Origin: Knoellia sp. p5-6-4 | Lineage (GTDB): Bacteria; Actinomycetota; Actinomycetes; Actinomycetales; Dermatophilaceae | Direction: 5' to 3' | NCBI RefSeq assembly: GCF_029222705.1 | Contig: NZ_JARGZF010000002.1 | Coordinates: 372,001 to 436,000, forward strand | DNA length: 64,000 nt | Translations under genes and position numbers: made by a program | Part shown: positions 8,085-15,992 of the stretch, in pieces | How the letters are laid out: each line of letters begins with the position of its first letter | Position numbering within the stretch: the stretch's first letter is position 1 | Notes under the pieces: model-generated | Databases searched by the model: none | The model's input: the letters and a program-made list of their open reading frames with translations, nothing else | Told to the model about the DNA's origin: nothing

Positions 8085-9188
8085 ATGGCAGTCACTCCCA
8101 GCCGCCTCGAACCGGGGCGCGTCGCCGGGCCGGGCGAGGGCATCAGCCTCGAGGAGCTGCTGCTCGCCAGCCGGAACCACGCGATGCCGCAGGAGGCCCT
8201 GCGGGACGACCTCACGCCACCTGGCCTGCACTACGTCCTCACGCACTACGACATCCCCGCGGTGGACCCGGCGACCTGGCGACTGCGCCTCGACGGCTGC
8301 GTCGAGCGCCCCCTCGAGCTCGACCTCGAGTCGCTGCGCTCGATGCCCGCCCACACCGTGCGCGTGACGCTCGAGTGCGCGGGCAACGGACGGGCGGCGC
8401 TCGCGCCGCGCCCGGTCAGCCAGCCGTGGCTGGCCGGCGCCGTGGGGACGGCCGAGTGGACCGGCGTGCCGCTGGCCGACCTGCTGCGCGACGCCTCTCC
8501 CGCCGGCCAGGCGGTCGACGTCGCGTTCACGGGGGCCGACCACGGCTTCGAGCGCGGGCTCGAGCAGGACTACGAGCGAGGCCTCTCCCTGGCCGACGCG
8601 ACCGCCGACGACGTGCTGGTCGCCTACGAGATGAACGGCGCCCCCCTGCCGCCCCAGCACGGCTTTCCGGTGCGCCTCGTGGTGCCCGGCTGGTACGGCA
8701 TGGCCCACGTGAAGTGGCTCGTGCACATCCGGGTCCTCGACGAGGCCTACGACGGCTACCAGAACGCGGTCGGCTACCGGCTGCGGCAGGAGCCCGACGA
8801 GCCCGGCGACCCGGTCACCCGGATCGAGCCCCGCGCCCTGCTGGTGCCGCCCGGTGACCCCGACTTCCTCACGCGCGAGCGCATCCTCCGGCCCGGGCCG
8901 GTCACCCTCACCGGCAGGGCGTGGTCGGGCTGGGGCCCGGTGGTGGCAGTGTCGGTCAGCACCGACGACGGGGACACCTGGGTCGAGGCCGAGGTCGAGC
9001 CCGGCGACCACCGCTGGGCATGGCGCCGGTTCTCGCTCCCGTGGACCGCGACCCGCGGCACCCACGTGCTGCGCGCCCGCGCCCGGGACGACACCGGGCG
9101 CGAGCAGCCACTGGCACCCCGCTGGAACCTCGGCGGGTTCACCAACAACGCCGACCAGCCCGTGGTCGTCCACGTCCTCGACGCCTGA
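8085..9188 (+). CDS. Sulfite oxidase-like molybdopterin oxidoreductase
   Basis: 367 residues. Start ATG 8085 has GGAGGTG 6 bases upstream. The molybdopterin domain spans about residues 25-245, with the Mo-ligand cysteine in VTLECAGNGR (Cys98) and the family blocks NHAMPQ, GVPLADLL and VVPGWYGMAHVKW. The C-terminal Mo-co dimerisation domain (about 255-367) has LTGRAWSGWGPV and RWNLGGFTNNA. The predicted protein has no twin-arginine signal and no haem domain, so it is a cytosolic sulfite-oxidase-like enzyme. The neighbouring metZ/rhodanese operon fits a role in sulfite or S-oxide handling, though the electron acceptor is unknown. Confidence 0.88.
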   Translation: MAVTPSRLEPGRVAGPGEGISLEELLLASRNHAMPQEALRDDLTPPGLHYVLTHYDIPAVDPATWRLRLDGCVERPLELDLESLRSMPAHTVRVTLECAGNGRAALAPRPVSQPWLAGAVGTAEWTGVPLADLLRDASPAGQAVDVAFTGADHGFERGLEQDYERGLSLADATADDVLVAYEMNGAPLPPQHGFPVRLVVPGWYGMAHVKWLVHIRVLDEAYDGYQNAVGYRLRQEPDEPGDPVTRIEPRALLVPPGDPDFLTRERILRPGPVTLTGRAWSGWGPVVAVSVSTDDGDTWVEAEVEPGDHRWAWRRFSLPWTATRGTHVLRARARDDTGREQPLAPRWNLGGFTNNADQPVVVHVLDA

Positions 9189-9206
9189 CGCGCCGTCCAG
9201 GCCCCG

Positions 9207-10361
9207 TCAGGTGCGGTTGGTGAAGGCCACCGACGCGTTGCCGTCGGCCCAGACCTCCACCGCAGTGAGCGACCCCGGGGCCGCGGCCAGCCGCCAGATC
9301 GTCTCGTGCGGCATCTTCAGCAGGTGCGCCAGCACGGTCATGATCGGCTTGCGGTGGCAGACCACCACCGTGATGCCGCCGGCGGCGACGCAGCGCTCGA
9401 AGGCGGCCAGCACCCGCTTGGCCATCTGCTCGTGCGTCTCTCCCCCGGGCCGGGCGTAGCCGGGGTCGTTGCGCAGCGCCTGCAGGGCCTGCGGGTCCTC
9501 CCGCACGAGGTCGGCGACGCTCGCTCCGTCCCAGTCGCCGAAGTTCTGCTCGTCCCAGTCGGGGTCGACCTCGGGCTCGAGACCGGTGGCCTCGGCCACG
9601 GCTGCCCCCGTCTCGACGGCGCGGGTCAGCGACGAGGTCACCAACCGGGCCGGGGCGCCACCGAGCAGGTGGGCCGCTGCCCGGCCGGCCGCCGCGGCCT
9701 GCGAGCGCCCGGAGGCGTTCAGCGAGGGGTCTGCGCCGCCGCGGCCGTCGAGCCGGCCCTCGGCGGTGAAGTCCGTGACGCCGTGGCGCACGAGGAGGAT
9801 CCGGGTCGGGGTGCCGAGGTCGGGGCCCACCCCGACCGGGGCCGAGGTGCCCGAGGGCGCCGGGTCGACCACCTCGTCGACGGCCTCTGCGACGCTGGTG
9901 TCGGGCGTGCCCTCCTCGGTCGCGACCAGGCGGCTGAGCGTCACGCCGTCCATGCCGCGGTTGGACAGGGCATCGGCGAGCTTGTTCTTCTCGCGGGGGA
10001 TCCACTCGAAGGTCACGGACCCGCCCGCGCGGCTGATCTCGGCCACGACGTCACGGGCCACCAGCGCCAGGCGCCTCATGTCCTCGTGCTTGATCTTCCA
10101 GCGGCCCGACATCTGCTCGACGACGAGCTTGGAGTCCATCCGCACCCGGATGTCCGCCGCAGGGTCGATGCCCTGCGCGGCCCGCAGTCCCTCGATGAGG
10201 CCGGTGTACTCGGCGACGTTGTTGGAGGCCTGGCCCAGTGGCGCGCAGCCCTCGTGGAGCAGGTCGCGGCTCGTGCCGTCGAGCACCACGGCGCCCCAGC
10301 CGGCCACTCCCGGATTGCCCCGCGAGCCCCCGTCCGCCTCGACGACGAGTGTGCGGCCCAC
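9207..10361 (-). CDS. Bifunctional RNase HI / histidine phosphatase
   Basis: 384 residues, start GTG 10361 five bases after the zinc-ribbon stop. The N-terminal RNase HI domain begins VVEADGGSRGNPG, with SNNVAEYTGLIEGL and RMDSKLVVEQMSG supplying the catalytic Asp/Glu/Asp set. After an acidic/proline linker (about residues 140-175), a phosphoglycerate mutase-like domain starts RILLVRHGVTDFT, with the phosphohistidine in RHG, SSLTRAVETG and VVVCHRKPI. The same fusion occurs in Mycobacterium Rv2228c, where RNase H activity and an alpha-ribazole phosphatase-like acid phosphatase activity are known. Last gene of the Nif3-zinc-ribbon-RNase H operon. Confidence 0.93.
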   Translation of the reverse strand: MGRTLVVEADGGSRGNPGVAGWGAVVLDGTSRDLLHEGCAPLGQASNNVAEYTGLIEGLRAAQGIDPAADIRVRMDSKLVVEQMSGRWKIKHEDMRRLALVARDVVAEISRAGGSVTFEWIPREKNKLADALSNRGMDGVTLSRLVATEEGTPDTSVAEAVDEVVDPAPSGTSAPVGVGPDLGTPTRILLVRHGVTDFTAEGRLDGRGGADPSLNASGRSQAAAAGRAAAHLLGGAPARLVTSSLTRAVETGAAVAEATGLEPEVDPDWDEQNFGDWDGASVADLVREDPQALQALRNDPGYARPGGETHEQMAKRVLAAFERCVAAGGITVVVCHRKPIMTVLAHLLKMPHETIWRLAAAPGSLTAVEVWADGNASVAFTNRT

Positions 10362-10366
10362 GCCCG

Positions 10367-11107
10367 TCAGAGGCCCGACTCGGCGGTGCGCACGAGGATG
10401 CGGCGACACTCCTCGCAGCGCAGCACCTCGTCGGCCGCGGCCGCCTTGATGCGGCTGATGTCCACGGAGTTCAGCTCGAGCTGGCAACCGCCGCAGCGCC
10501 GGTGGCTCAGGGCAGCCGCGCCCAGGCCGCCACTGGCAGCCCGCACCTTCTCGTAGAGCGCGACGAGGTCCTCACCCACCCCGGCCACGACGTCCGCCCG
10601 GGGGGCTGCCACGCGCACCGCCTCGGCCTCGAGGTCGGCCACGGCGGAGTCGTGGGCTGCCCGGGCCTCCTCGAGCTTGCCCAACAGCTCGGCGTGCTTG
10701 CCCTCCAGCCGCGCCAGCTCGGTCTCGACCGCCTCGGCCCGCTCCATGATCTCGATCTCGACGTCCTCGAGCTCGGCCTGCCGCCGGGCGAGGGACTGCA
10801 TCTCGTGCTGGAGGGCCTGCAGGTCCTTGGCGGTCCCGGTGCCCGAGTCGAGCCGAGCCTGGTCGCGGGCCGCACGGTCGCGCACGAGCTGCACGTCGGC
10901 CTCCGCCTTCGCCACCTCGCGCTGCACGTCGCTGAGCTCGGTGCGGACCCGCACGAGCTCGGTGTCGAGGAGCTCGGCCTGCGTGTGCAGGTCCTTCAGG
11001 GTCGCGATCTGCGGGAGCGTCTTCTTCGCGTGGGCGATCTGGTCCAGGCGGGTGTCGATGGCCTGCAGGTCGAGCAGTCGCCACTGGCGGGACGGGTCGG
11101 CTTTCAG
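10367..11107 (-). CDS. Coiled-coil protein with C4-type zinc ribbon, probable CTG start
   Basis: 246 residues. A long coiled coil (about residues 10-180, rich in Glu/Leu/Ala heptads) is followed by a zinc ribbon with CGGC and CEEC pairs near the C-terminus, as in Mycobacterium Rv2229c. No ATG, GTG or TTG lies near the family N-terminus (KADPSRQWRLLDLQAIDT). Instead CTG 11107 sits 6 bases after GGAGG and overlaps the Nif3 stop as CTGA. The only canonical alternative, far upstream, would overlap Nif3 by about 150 bases. Function is unproven; conserved linkage to Nif3 and RNase H suggests a nucleic-acid-related role. Confidence 0.85.
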   Translation of the reverse strand: MKADPSRQWRLLDLQAIDTRLDQIAHAKKTLPQIATLKDLHTQAELLDTELVRVRTELSDVQREVAKAEADVQLVRDRAARDQARLDSGTGTAKDLQALQHEMQSLARRQAELEDVEIEIMERAEAVETELARLEGKHAELLGKLEEARAAHDSAVADLEAEAVRVAAPRADVVAGVGEDLVALYEKVRAASGGLGAAALSHRRCGGCQLELNSVDISRIKAAAADEVLRCEECRRILVRTAESGL

Positions 11108-11964
11108 GACGTACCTCCGGGAGCCTCGGCCCCGACCACGAAGTCCCACGGGTCGGTGCGCAATCTGGAAATGTGGGTCTCCACCGTAGTGCCCGCGTCC
11201 CCGAGCTCGGCAAGTGCCGCCCGCAGCCTCTCCTCGACACTGGTGAGCCACACCGACTCGGTCGCCCAGTGGCCGGCGTCAACGAGGTAGGGCGGCCCGC
11301 CACGGGACTCCTCCCGCGCCTCGAGCACCGGGTGGTGGCGCAGGTCGGCGGTGACGTACACGTCGGCGCCGCTGGTGCGGACGTGCTCGAACATGTCGTC
11401 GCCGGCCCCACCGACGACCGCAACTCGTCGCACCGTCGCGTCGGGGGGCCCGGCCACCCGGATGCCGCCCGCAGCCCGGGGCAGGGTGGCACACAGGGAA
11501 GTGGCGAAGTCGGCGAGCGATGTCGGGCCCGGCAGCATGCCCACCCGGCCGAGGGGCTGCCCCTCGACGTCGGCCAGGGGTTCGAGGGCGGTGAGCCCGC
11601 ACGCCGCGGCCAGCGCGTCGCAGACTCCGGGCGAGGCGATGTCGGCGTTGGTGTGCGCGACGTAGAGCGCCACGCCCCCGCTGACCAGGCTCGTGACGCT
11701 GGCGCCCTTGGCGGTGGTCGTCGCGACGCTGTGCACGCCCCGCAGGAGCAGCGGGTGGTGGGTGACCAGCAGGTCGGCACCGCACTCCCGGGCCTCCTCG
11801 ATCACGGCGAGGGTGGGGTCGACCGCGAAATGGATGCGGCGCACGGGCTGGGCGGGGTCACCGGCCACCAGGCCCACCTGGTCCCACGACTGCGCGGTCG
11901 AGGGCGGGTAGAGGCCCTCCAGGGCGCCGACGACGTCGGCCAGGGTCGGCTGCTGGTGCTGCAC
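11104..11964 (-). CDS. Nif3-like dinuclear metal centre hexameric protein
   Basis: 286 residues, Nif3/YqfO family. Metal-binding elements visible: DLLVTHHPLLLRG (paired histidines), VAHTNADIASPGV and C-terminal LVDAGHWATE. TAQSWDQVGLVAG and the N-terminal TLADVVGALE match family starts. Members form toroidal hexamers with two divalent metals per subunit; some act as GTP cyclohydrolase I-like enzymes or nucleotide-processing proteins, but a general role is not agreed. GTG 11964 is the only plausible start and lies one base beyond the 3' end of tRNA-Val, leaving no room for its own leader. Co-transcription with the tRNA or a leaderless RNA after tRNA cleavage is implied. Confidence 0.9.
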   Translation of the reverse strand: MQHQQPTLADVVGALEGLYPPSTAQSWDQVGLVAGDPAQPVRRIHFAVDPTLAVIEEARECGADLLVTHHPLLLRGVHSVATTTAKGASVTSLVSGGVALYVAHTNADIASPGVCDALAAACGLTALEPLADVEGQPLGRVGMLPGPTSLADFATSLCATLPRAAGGIRVAGPPDATVRRVAVVGGAGDDMFEHVRTSGADVYVTADLRHHPVLEAREESRGGPPYLVDAGHWATESVWLTSVEERLRAALAELGDAGTTVETHISRLRTDPWDFVVGAEAPGGTS

Positions 11965-11965
11965 G

Positions 11966-12038
11966 TGGGCCCGGCCGGGCTCGAACCGACGACACCCGCG
12001 GTGTAAACGCGGTGCTCTACCAACTGAGCTACAGGCCC
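11966..12038 (-). tRNA. tRNA-Val (anticodon TAC)
   Basis: 73-nt cloverleaf on the minus strand. Acceptor GGGCCTG pairs with CGGGCCC. D arm has GTAGCTCAGTTGGTAGAGC. The anticodon stem CCGCG/CGCGG encloses loop TTTACAC (anticodon TAC). T arm has GGTTCGAGCCC. CCA is not encoded. It lies directly upstream of the Nif3 gene. Confidence 0.97.
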
Positions 12039-12097
12039 CGGGTGGGCAGGCACGGGCCGGCCCGCCGGGTGTGGTGGGTCATTCTGTCAGCACGGCC

Positions 12098-12580
12098 TCA
12101 CGCCAGCTGCTTGAGGGCCTCGTGGTAGCCGGAGAAGTCGCGCGCCTCGCCGATGGGGTTCACCAGGCTCCAGCGGACGGTGCCCTCGCGGTCGATGAGG
12201 AAGGTCCCGCGCAGCGCTGCGCCGGCCCTGTCGTTGAAGACGCCGTAGGCCTGGGCGACCTCGCCGTGCGGCCAGAAGTCGGACAGCAGCGGGAAGAAGT
12301 AGGCCTCCTTGTCGGCCCAGGCGCGCTGGCTGAACATGTGGTCGCACGAGATGGCGAGCACCTGCACGTCGTCGGAGACGAACGACCCGAGGTCGTCGCG
12401 GATCTCGCACAGCTCACCGGTGCAGATGCCCGAGAAGGCGAAGGGGTAGAAGACGAGCACAACGTTCTTCTGGCCCCGGAACTCCGACAGCGAGATGTCC
12501 TGGCCGTTCTGGTCCTTCAGGGTGAAGTCGGGAGCGGTGGCGCCCACGGCGAGCGCCGTCGGGTGGGTCGTCTGCGTCAT
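12098..12580 (-). CDS. AhpE-type peroxiredoxin
   Basis: 160 residues. The thioredoxin fold begins VGATAPDFTLKDQNGQ. The peroxidatic motif PFAFSGICTGE holds Cys53, and Cys58 follows five residues later. FPLLSDFWPHGEVAQAYGVFN and RGTFLIDREG match Mycobacterium AhpE (Rv2238c) closely. These cytosolic peroxiredoxins reduce hydroperoxides and are recycled by mycothiol/mycoredoxin in actinobacteria. AhpE is usually treated as 1-Cys; the extra Cys58 here could permit a local disulfide, which is an inference. A CACACT hexamer 7 bases before ATG 12580 could be a leaderless -10 box. Confidence 0.92.
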   Translation of the reverse strand: MTQTTHPTALAVGATAPDFTLKDQNGQDISLSEFRGQKNVVLVFYPFAFSGICTGELCEIRDDLGSFVSDDVQVLAISCDHMFSQRAWADKEAYFFPLLSDFWPHGEVAQAYGVFNDRAGAALRGTFLIDREGTVRWSLVNPIGEARDFSGYHEALKQLA

Positions 12581-12602
12581 GCCGGCCAGTGTGCCAGCCG
12601 GT

Positions 12603-13031
12603 TCAGCGCCGCGCCGACTTGGGGGCGACCAGCTTGGTGGCGGTCCAGTCCTCGCAGGCGTTCACCGTGCCCGAGGTGTGCAGGCCCGCCGTCGTGGCGG
12701 CCTCCTCGATGTCGCTGGCGTCGACGTGGCCCGAACGACCCGCCTTGGGGCTGAGCACGACGATGAAGCCGTGGTCGGCGAGGTTGGTGAGGGCGTCCAC
12801 GACCATGTCGACGAGGTCGCCGTCGTCGTCACGCCACCAGATCATGGCGGCATCCGCGACGTCTCCGTAGTCCTCGTCCTCGAGCTCGTTCGTCGTGAGG
12901 TCCTCGATGGCGAAGCGCAGGTCGTCATCGACATCGGAGTCGTAGCCGAACTCCTGGATGACCTGCCCCACGGTGAAACCCAGCTTGCCCGCCGCACTCC
13001 CCGGCGCCGCCGCTTGCGCGGAGGTACTCAC
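12603..13031 (-). CDS. DUF3052 family protein
   Basis: 142 residues from GTG 13031, which has GAGAAGGG just upstream; a longer reading frame from 13130 adds no family-like sequence. The core reads AAGKLGFTVGQVIQEFGYDSDVDDDLRFAIEDLT, AAMIWWRDDDGDLVDMVVDAL and FIVVLSPKAGRSGHVDASDIEEAA, all matching DUF3052 (Mycobacterium Rv2239c). Very acidic, soluble, no catalytic motif. Conserved position between the AhpE-type peroxiredoxin and aceE is preserved in related genomes, but here PH-domain, fdhD and acyltransferase genes intervene before aceE. Function unknown. Confidence 0.88.
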   Translation of the reverse strand: MSTSAQAAAPGSAAGKLGFTVGQVIQEFGYDSDVDDDLRFAIEDLTTNELEDEDYGDVADAAMIWWRDDDGDLVDMVVDALTNLADHGFIVVLSPKAGRSGHVDASDIEEAATTAGLHTSGTVNACEDWTATKLVAPKSARR

Positions 13032-13149
13032 ACCCTTCTCCGTCCTCGCTTCTGGACCTGTGCCGCACAGTCCACCCGGTTCTAGGCCCTTCGCGCAACC
13101 GATTGCCGAGATTCCCACCCGTTTGGCCATCCCTTGGGCAGGGCCGGCC

Positions 13150-14565
13150 TCACCGCACCCGCTCCCGCGCCCGGCCGGAGCGGCCGACCTGAGTGTTCAG
13201 AAGCCGGGTGGCCTCGCCGGCGTCGAGGTGTCGCGCGCGTGGCCGAGCGGGCCCGGGGGTGGTCAGCACCTCCACCGTCGCCAGCCCCAGCCGCCTCTGC
13301 AGCGGTCCCTGCCGCAGCCGCAGCGACTGCACCCGGGCGTGGGGCACGACCTCCACGAAGCGGCGCACCCGTCCGCCGCGCACGAGCAGCGCGTCGGGTG
13401 TCACGGCATACCCGTGCCGCCGACGGACCAGCGGGCTGAGCCACACCGCCCGTTGCGGCGCCACCGTGTATGCCGTGCTGCCGGGTGGGAGCCCACCCTC
13501 CCCTTCCGGCGCTGCCACGCCCGCGCCGGTCATGCCGGCCAGCGCGGCGCTCACGTCGCCGTCCGGTCGCAGCACCCGCAGGGTCGTCAGGGCCTCCTGC
13601 ACGGTCCCCACCGGCAGCAGGACGGTGGCTCCGTCGTCACTTCCCTCGCCGACGCCGGCGACGTTGACCTCGATGCGCCACCAGCCCGGTGCCCGCCAGA
13701 GCACCGGCTGCCGGACGGCGACCGCCTGGACACGGTGCACGGGCACGCTGCTCGTCTTCAGCTCGGTCAGCCCGCGGCTGACGTGGATGCCGTCGTGGTC
13801 GCGCTGCAGGCGGAACTCCCACTCGCGGACCAGCTCCTGGACCGTGTTGCCGCCGAAGGCCAGCAGGGCGGGGCCGACGACCGCGACGACTCCGCCGCGC
13901 CCTGTGGCCAGCGCCCACAGCAGGGTGGGCACGCCCACGAGCACCGCGAGGGTGCGACCGCGGAACAGGGTCGCCTGCAGCAGCCGCCGGCCCGGCACGC
14001 GCACCAGCGTCAGGCTGCCCTGGTCCGCGGACCGGTCGTCGGGGAGGGATGCCGTCTCTTCCGGGGCGCGCTCGTCTCCGCGGCCGGCCAGGGCCATGAG
14101 CCGGCGGCGCACCTCGTGGGCGTCCGCGTCCGGCAGGTAGGCGAGGCGGGCGTCCGATCCCGACCCGGCCGACTGCACGCGCACCTCGGACAGCCCGGCG
14201 AGCCGGGCGAGGAGGGGGCGGCGCAGGTCCACGGCCTGGATCCGGTCGTAGCGGACCTGCCGGTGCTGGCGCAGCACGAGCCCGGTGCGGACCTCGAGCG
14301 TGCTCGCGCCGATCCGGAACCGGGAGACCCGCCACGACATCCACGAGGTGAGCACCAGGATCAGCAGGCCCGCCGCGGCCAGCACCCCGAGCAGGGTCAG
14401 CGGCGGCCCCTCCGGGACCTGCGAGGCGCCCATCCAGGAGTCGAGCTGGTTGCTGAACAGCCACGCGCCGGCCGCGACGAGGGCGAGCCCCCCACGCAGC
14501 AGCGGCGAGAGCGGGTGCAGGCGACGCCAGCCGTCCGTCGGCGGGGCGGGGTCGGGTCGGGTCAC
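13150..14565 (-). CDS. PH domain-containing membrane protein, YdbT-like
   Basis: 471 residues from GTG 14565, which overlaps the stop of the upstream PH gene (GTGA). Hydrophobic helices occur near residues 20-45 (LLRGGLALVAAGAWLF), 53-75 and about 215-260. Bacterial PH (bPH2) domains are recognisable by VRYDRIQAVDLRRPLLARLAG, SVPVHRVQAVAVRQPVLWR and EVVPHARVQSLRLRQGPLQRRLG, giving three repeats as in Bacillus YdbT. Together with the smaller YdbS-like partner it probably forms a membrane complex. Bacillus ydbST confers resistance to certain antimicrobial peptides and bacteriocins; whether this holds here is unknown. Confidence 0.85.
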   Translation of the reverse strand: MTRPDPAPPTDGWRRLHPLSPLLRGGLALVAAGAWLFSNQLDSWMGASQVPEGPPLTLLGVLAAAGLLILVLTSWMSWRVSRFRIGASTLEVRTGLVLRQHRQVRYDRIQAVDLRRPLLARLAGLSEVRVQSAGSGSDARLAYLPDADAHEVRRRLMALAGRGDERAPEETASLPDDRSADQGSLTLVRVPGRRLLQATLFRGRTLAVLVGVPTLLWALATGRGGVVAVVGPALLAFGGNTVQELVREWEFRLQRDHDGIHVSRGLTELKTSSVPVHRVQAVAVRQPVLWRAPGWWRIEVNVAGVGEGSDDGATVLLPVGTVQEALTTLRVLRPDGDVSAALAGMTGAGVAAPEGEGGLPPGSTAYTVAPQRAVWLSPLVRRRHGYAVTPDALLVRGGRVRRFVEVVPHARVQSLRLRQGPLQRRLGLATVEVLTTPGPARPRARHLDAGEATRLLNTQVGRSGRARERVR

Positions 14566-15101
14566 AGACCGGCCCGCTGCGACTCGCCGCGCTCGGTCAG
14601 CCGCGCCCGCAGGGCCTCGGCCTCCTCGACCGGCAGGCCCGGGATGCTGCCGCCGCTGCGGGGCGACGCGGTGTGGATCTGCACGCTGGCCAGGCCGAAG
14701 TGCCGGGCCAGCGGGCCCGACTGCACGTCGGCCAGCTGGAGCCGGCCGTAGGGGACGCTGACCAGGCTGCGCCAGAGGCGTCCGCGGCGGATGACGAGCT
14801 CCTCGGCCTGCTCGGCCCAGCTGATCGCCGCGACCTGGCGGCGCACCAGCCACAGCAGCCACAGCCAGGCCGCGACGGCACCCCCCGCCACGACGAGCAG
14901 CGGCGACCACGCCGACACCGCCCACAGGGCGACGGCGGCGGCGAGCAGGACCCCGCACACCACCGACGCCAGGACCGACCGCGCCGTCGCCAGCTTCGGC
15001 GAGACCCCGCGCCACGTCGGCCCCTCGTCGCCGTAGAGCGCCACCGGCTCCCAGCCCGGCTCCCTCCCCTGCTCCCTGTCCACGGCTCCACTATCGGCCA
15101 T
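14562..15101 (-). CDS. PH domain-containing membrane protein, YdbS-like
   Basis: 179 residues from ATG 15101 with GGGGGAG a few bases upstream. Two adjacent membrane helices (about residues 35-78: SVLASVVCGVLLAAAVALW and LLVVAGGAVAAWLWLLWLV) precede one bPH2 domain with VSVPYGRLQLADVQSGPLARHFGLASV. This is the usual YdbS layout and the partner of the overlapping YdbT-like gene. The start codon lies 28 bases from the oppositely transcribed fdhD start, so its promoter must sit inside or next to the fdhD 5' region. Confidence 0.85.
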   Translation of the reverse strand: MADSGAVDREQGREPGWEPVALYGDEGPTWRGVSPKLATARSVLASVVCGVLLAAAVALWAVSAWSPLLVVAGGAVAAWLWLLWLVRRQVAAISWAEQAEELVIRRGRLWRSLVSVPYGRLQLADVQSGPLARHFGLASVQIHTASPRSGGSIPGLPVEEAEALRARLTERGESQRAGL

Positions 15102-15116
15102 GGCTCCCCCACGGCA

Positions 15117-15122
15117 TACAGT
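15117..15122 (+). promoter_or_regulatory. -10 box of fdhD (leaderless)
   Basis: TACAGT followed by 7 bases and GTG 15130. The box lies within 16-21 bases of the divergent YdbS-like start codon. Confidence 0.55.
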
Positions 15123-15129
15123 GCGTGTC

Positions 15130-15972
15130 GTGGGACGGGTCACGAGGCGTGTGCCGAGCACCCGGGTCGTGGTCGACGAGCCGGGAGGCCCGACCGTGTC
15201 GAGCCGCCCGGACACGCTCGCCGTCGAGGAGCCGCTCGAGATCCGGGTGGACGGCACCTCGGTCTACGTCACCATGCGCACCCCGGGCGACGACTTCGAC
15301 CTCGCCATCGGCTACCTGCTGACCGAGGGGGTGGTGCCCGACGCCGATGCGGTGCACCACGCCATGCACTGCCTCGACGAGGACGAGACCGGCTCCCCCA
15401 CCTTCAACGTCGTCGACATCACCCTCGCGCCCGGCACGGTGCTCGACACCTCGCGCACCGAGCGCTCGGGCAGCTACACCAGCAGCGCCTGCGGGGTGTG
15501 CGGCAAGACCAGCATCGACGCGATCACCACCAAGAGCCGGTATGCCGTGGCGCACGACCCGGTGCGCCTGTCACCGGAGACCGTGGCGGGGCTGCCCGAC
15601 GCCCTCCGAGCGCAGCAGAAGGTCTTCGACCGCACCGGCGGCCTGCACGCCGCGGGCATCTTCACGGCGGCGGGCGAGCTGCTGGCCGTGCGCGAGGACG
15701 TGGGGCGCCACAACGCCGTGGACAAGGTCGTCGGCTGGGCCGGCCGTGAGGGCCTGCTTCCCCTGTCGGGCCACGTGCTCGTCGTCAGTGGACGGGCGAG
15801 CTTCGAGCTGACGCAGAAGGCCGTCATGGCCGGCATCCCTGCGCTGGCCTCGGTGTCCGCCCCGTCGTCGCTGGCCGTCGACCTGGCCGAGGAGGCGGGC
15901 ATGACGCTGGTCGGGTTCGTCCGGCCGCCCCGCCTGACGGTTTATGCCGGCGGCCACCGCCTCGGGCTCTGA
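15130..15972 (+). CDS. fdhD: Formate dehydrogenase accessory sulfurtransferase FdhD
   Basis: 280 residues. GTG 15130 is chosen because it follows a -10 box by 7 bases and gives the family start GRVTRR. Upstream ATG 15100 and GTG 15121 are alternatives. The CxxC sulfur-transfer motif is SSACGVCGK (Cys121, Cys124). DDFDLAIGYLLTEG, REDVGRHNAVDKVVG and SGRASFELTQKAVMAGIP are strongly conserved family blocks. FdhD passes sulfur from the cysteine desulfurase to the molybdenum cofactor of formate dehydrogenase. No formate dehydrogenase gene is in the window, so its client lies elsewhere. Confidence 0.93.
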   Translation: MGRVTRRVPSTRVVVDEPGGPTVSSRPDTLAVEEPLEIRVDGTSVYVTMRTPGDDFDLAIGYLLTEGVVPDADAVHHAMHCLDEDETGSPTFNVVDITLAPGTVLDTSRTERSGSYTSSACGVCGKTSIDAITTKSRYAVAHDPVRLSPETVAGLPDALRAQQKVFDRTGGLHAAGIFTAAGELLAVREDVGRHNAVDKVVGWAGREGLLPLSGHVLVVSGRASFELTQKAVMAGIPALASVSAPSSLAVDLAEEAGMTLVGFVRPPRLTVYAGGHRLGL

Positions 15973-15992
15973 CCCAGACGGGCGCCCGGTCC

